Assembly: GCF_016908145.1 (NCBI RefSeq)
Contig: NZ_JAFBDI010000005.1
Coordinates: 1 to 64,000 of the forward strand
Direction: 5' to 3'
Length of the DNA stretch: 64,000 bases
Source: Marinitoga litoralis
GTDB lineage: Bacteria; Thermotogota; Thermotogae; Petrotogales; Petrotogaceae
Positions 61,648 through 64,000 of this stretch are shown one piece after another. Within the stretch, counting starts at the first letter, position 1. The number at the start of each line of letters is the position of its first letter. Below the pieces are notes generated by a model that had not been told where the DNA came from, ran no database searches, and saw only the letters and a program-made list of their open reading frames with translations. Both the position numbers and the translations under genes were made by a program.

Positions 61648-63861
61648 ATGTCTTGGAATAAGTTTACTAATACTATGGCTACTTTAATTGTATATTTATT
61701 AGTTATTGGTGGAGCAATTATAATGGTTATGCCATTTGCTTGGATGGTTGTTACATCATTAAAAACTGGTAGTGAAATATCTCAATGGCCACCAAAGTGG
61801 TCAACAAAAAATTTTAAATCTGAAATATCTGTTTCACTAAAAAATGCTCCTTCAAATTCTATTGGAGGACAAGGCAGTTTAAGTTTAGTTGAATTTAGGG
61901 CATCTAATAGTAGCGCTGAATATAATGAATTTAAAAAAGTTTTAAACATAGAAGATGATAAAATAAGACGCGGAGAAGTTTCTTTAAATTTTTCAAAACT
62001 TAATTACGCAAATAATGAAGATTTAGAAAATATGGTTAAAACTATAAAGGAATTTAGTGTTAATTATGCTCTAATTCCAGAAATTTCTAATGAAATAATT
62101 TCTTTGGATAATACTCCAGAAAGTTTTGAAAATTTTTATTTTAAATTATATTCTACTTCTAATGGATTATTTAAAAAATCACAAATATTAAAAAATTTAA
62201 ATAAAGAATTACAAGATGCTGTTAAATATATTGATACTTTTATATCTAAAACATTAGATAGATTACCATATTTAAGAATTAACGATAATGATAATTCTGT
62301 TGTAAAACAAGAAAAAGAAAGAAAAAAAGAAGAATTAAAAATATATTTAGAAAATTTGAAAAATAATTTAGATAATTTAATAGTATTAGTTGATAATTAT
62401 TCACGAGGTACTGGTATAATCTCTAATGGTGAAATTAATGATATTTTAGCAAATATTGATTCTATTAATTTCATGTATTTTACTGATATGTATTTAAGGA
62501 ATGTAAATAGACTTTTAGAAAAAAACATATACAATCCTATAATATATAACAAAAACACTTTGATTTTCAAATCTTTCTTTGATGAAAATTATGAAAAAAT
62601 GCAAAATTATAAAGCTGATAGTTTAGTTATAAGATTTAATATACCAAATAAAGATGAAATGAAAGAAAACTTTTTAAATGCTTTATCTCAATCAAATATT
62701 CCTCAAGAATTTAAAGAATTTATAGATACAAATGCTGATATATTGGATATTAAAGATAATTTTATATTAGGTATAGAACATCATTATAATGATATAGTTT
62801 TAGAAAAATTAAATATAACTTCTGCTGATTTATCAAGAACTTTAATTATTATACGTACATTGACTAAATATGATGATTTAAATGATGTATTAAAGTATTT
62901 AAATATTTTTGATAGAGAATTTGTTATTGAAAAAGATTTAGATTTAAACGAATTAATTGAATTAACAAAATTAAGAAAAGAGTATAATAAAATTATTGAT
63001 CAATTTAATAATCTATACTCAGATTCTATTTCTTTAGTAAATTTAATTGAAGCTCCTGAAATTGTTGATAAGGTTTATTATAGGAATTATTCAAATATCG
63101 AAATTTATTTTAAAGATATATATGCTATATGGTTTGTTGATGAAGTTCCTAAAATGTCTGTTAAATTTACACCAAAACAAGTATTTGCTAATATTTTCCA
63201 AAATTATGTTGACGCTTGGCATGCAGCTCCATTTTCAAAATATTATGTAAATACAGTATTCATGGCAACATCAACAACTATTCTAGAAATTATTTTTGCA
63301 GCAATGGCAGCATTTGCTTTTGCTAAATTAGAATTTTGGGGTAAAAACTTTATTTTCACATTATTCTTAGCAACAATGATGGTCCCTGGTGAAGTTATGC
63401 TAGTTCCTAATTTTATTACTATTAGTAAATTTAGATGGCTTGATACATATTATGCTTTAATTATTCCTTGGGTTGTTAGTGTATTTGCTATATTCCTTTT
63501 AAGACAGCAATTTATGACTATACCTAATGACTTATGGGATGCCGCTAAAATAGATGGTAGTAGTAGTTGGAGATTCCTATGGACTGTTATGGTTCCATTA
63601 AGTAAACCTGCTTTAATTACAGGTGCATTATTAAAATTTGTTGGTAGTTGGAATGCCTTCTTATGGGTATTAATTGTTACAAAATCCCCAGAAATGAGAA
63701 CATTAGCTGTTGGATTACAAACATTTACAACAGAATCTGGTACTATGTATAATCTATTAATGGCTGCATCGACATTCTCAATAATACCAATTATTATATT
63801 ATTCATTTTGATGCAAAAATATTTCGTTGCAGGTATAGCAAGATCAGGTTTGAAAGGATAA
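61648..63861 (+). CDS. malG: Sugar ABC transporter permease, MalG family, with a very large insertion
   Basis: The 737-residue inner-membrane permease is over twice the usual size (about 280). A first helix (about residues 10-35, with FAWMVVTSLKTGSEI) is followed by an inserted region of about 450 residues (about 55-505) that is hydrophilic, mostly helical and lacks membrane segments, so it should form an extracytoplasmic domain. The core then resumes (NTVFMATSTTILEIIFAAM) with five helices and the EAA loop DLWDAAKIDGSSSWRFLWTVMVPLSKPAL. ATG at 61648 has GGGGG nine bases upstream; ATG at 61642 is closer. Maltose-type substrate is inferred. Confidence 0.9.
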   Translation: MSWNKFTNTMATLIVYLLVIGGAIIMVMPFAWMVVTSLKTGSEISQWPPKWSTKNFKSEISVSLKNAPSNSIGGQGSLSLVEFRASNSSAEYNEFKKVLNIEDDKIRRGEVSLNFSKLNYANNEDLENMVKTIKEFSVNYALIPEISNEIISLDNTPESFENFYFKLYSTSNGLFKKSQILKNLNKELQDAVKYIDTFISKTLDRLPYLRINDNDNSVVKQEKERKKEELKIYLENLKNNLDNLIVLVDNYSRGTGIISNGEINDILANIDSINFMYFTDMYLRNVNRLLEKNIYNPIIYNKNTLIFKSFFDENYEKMQNYKADSLVIRFNIPNKDEMKENFLNALSQSNIPQEFKEFIDTNADILDIKDNFILGIEHHYNDIVLEKLNITSADLSRTLIIIRTLTKYDDLNDVLKYLNIFDREFVIEKDLDLNELIELTKLRKEYNKIIDQFNNLYSDSISLVNLIEAPEIVDKVYYRNYSNIEIYFKDIYAIWFVDEVPKMSVKFTPKQVFANIFQNYVDAWHAAPFSKYYVNTVFMATSTTILEIIFAAMAAFAFAKLEFWGKNFIFTLFLATMMVPGEVMLVPNFITISKFRWLDTYYALIIPWVVSVFAIFLLRQQFMTIPNDLWDAAKIDGSSSWRFLWTVMVPLSKPALITGALLKFVGSWNAFLWVLIVTKSPEMRTLAVGLQTFTTESGTMYNLLMAASTFSIIPIIILFILMQKYFVAGIARSGLKG

Positions 63862-63862
63862 T

Positions 63863-64000
63863 ATGGAAAGAAAAAAAATTGTTGTTGGTAAGAAAAAGAA
63901 GAAAAAAAGAATTAATTTTGGAAGGATTTTTATATACTTTGCAATAATATTTGTTATTATATATTTTAGCATTCAAATGATAAGAATGCTGTATATATAT
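63863..64000 (+). CDS. Small membrane protein, FtsB/DivIC-like (partial, runs off the window)
   Basis: The first 46 codons are present. They encode a strongly basic N-terminus (VVGKKKKKKRINFG) and a hydrophobic helix (about residues 18-36). This is the layout of FtsB/DivIC divisome proteins and of many small membrane proteins, so the family is open. ATG at 63863 follows AAAGGA and the malG stop by one base. Confidence 0.5.
   Translation, partial: MERKKIVVGKKKKKKRINFGRIFIYFAIIFVIIYFSIQMIRMLYIY

Overview
The window is very AT-rich, gene-dense bacterial DNA and fits the phylum Thermotogota, probably a Marinitoga-like member of the Petrotogales. This is judged from the 5' end of a 16S rRNA gene, the protein families and their order (a TM0106-type RecB-like nuclease, a GlpA-like/DUF1667 trio, AmmeMemoRadiSam proteins, an oversized MalG), flagellar genes, and A+T-rich codon use. 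The genus is an inference. No database search was possible. There is no prophage, insertion sequence, CRISPR array or tRNA gene that I can see, and no stretch over 300 bases without a gene.

Layout. 1-281: 5' end of 16S rRNA with leader, boxA and a near-consensus promoter, all on the minus strand. 282-17,095 (minus): a Xer-type recombinase and a Lon-like protease; then a run of tightly packed genes starting with a type IV pilus/type II secretion module (PilC/GspF, pseudopilin, PilM/N/O-position proteins, secretin) and continuing through Memo, Asp23/Gls24, FakA, GlyQ, GlyS, a RecB-like nuclease and Era, which ends at a terminator. 17,243-20,339 (plus): a small orphan, a PHP phosphatase, a CDF metal transporter and an Orr-type racemase. 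20,365-21,258 (minus): three near-identical cold-shock genes, each with its own leader hairpin and terminator. 21,403-25,993 (minus): 5'-nucleotidase, DUF89 phosphatase, RtcB, acetate transporter. 26,113-39,890 (minus): a 17-gene run with gaps of at most about 25 bases, from a GlpA-like oxidoreductase trio through a histidine kinase, HDOD, RbfA, TruB, AmmeMemoRadiSam A and radical SAM, ApbE, NusG-II and Gx proteins, Maf, RadC, a repeat protein and an HD protein, to DeoC.

39,985-46,196 (plus): RuvC, then a cell-shape operon (MreB, MreC-like, MreD-like, PBP2, a DUF4139-like secreted protein, a HAD phosphatase). 46,204-50,837 (minus): a solute-binding protein, a membrane HD-GYP protein, RodA, RlmH and an orphan, in one operon. 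50,957-60,202 (plus): DUF2520 protein, PanB, BirA (no standard start codon), Hpt, PNP, a lytic transglycosylase, FliF, FliG, FliH, FliI. 60,270 to the end (plus): a maltose-type permease pair (MalF frameshifted, MalG with a very large insertion) and the start of a small membrane protein.

The most notable observations are a frameshift that separates the secretin's signal peptide and start of its N-terminal domain from the rest; six KG-type repeats inside that secretin; a covarying leader hairpin in front of each cold-shock gene; a 24-bp perfect palindrome at the lon promoter; a binding-protein/HD-GYP/RodA operon; an AmmeMemoRadiSam set split over two operons and overlapping apbE; BirA starting at ATT or ATA; and a recurrent extended -10 element (TGATATAAT) with little or no -35 box.
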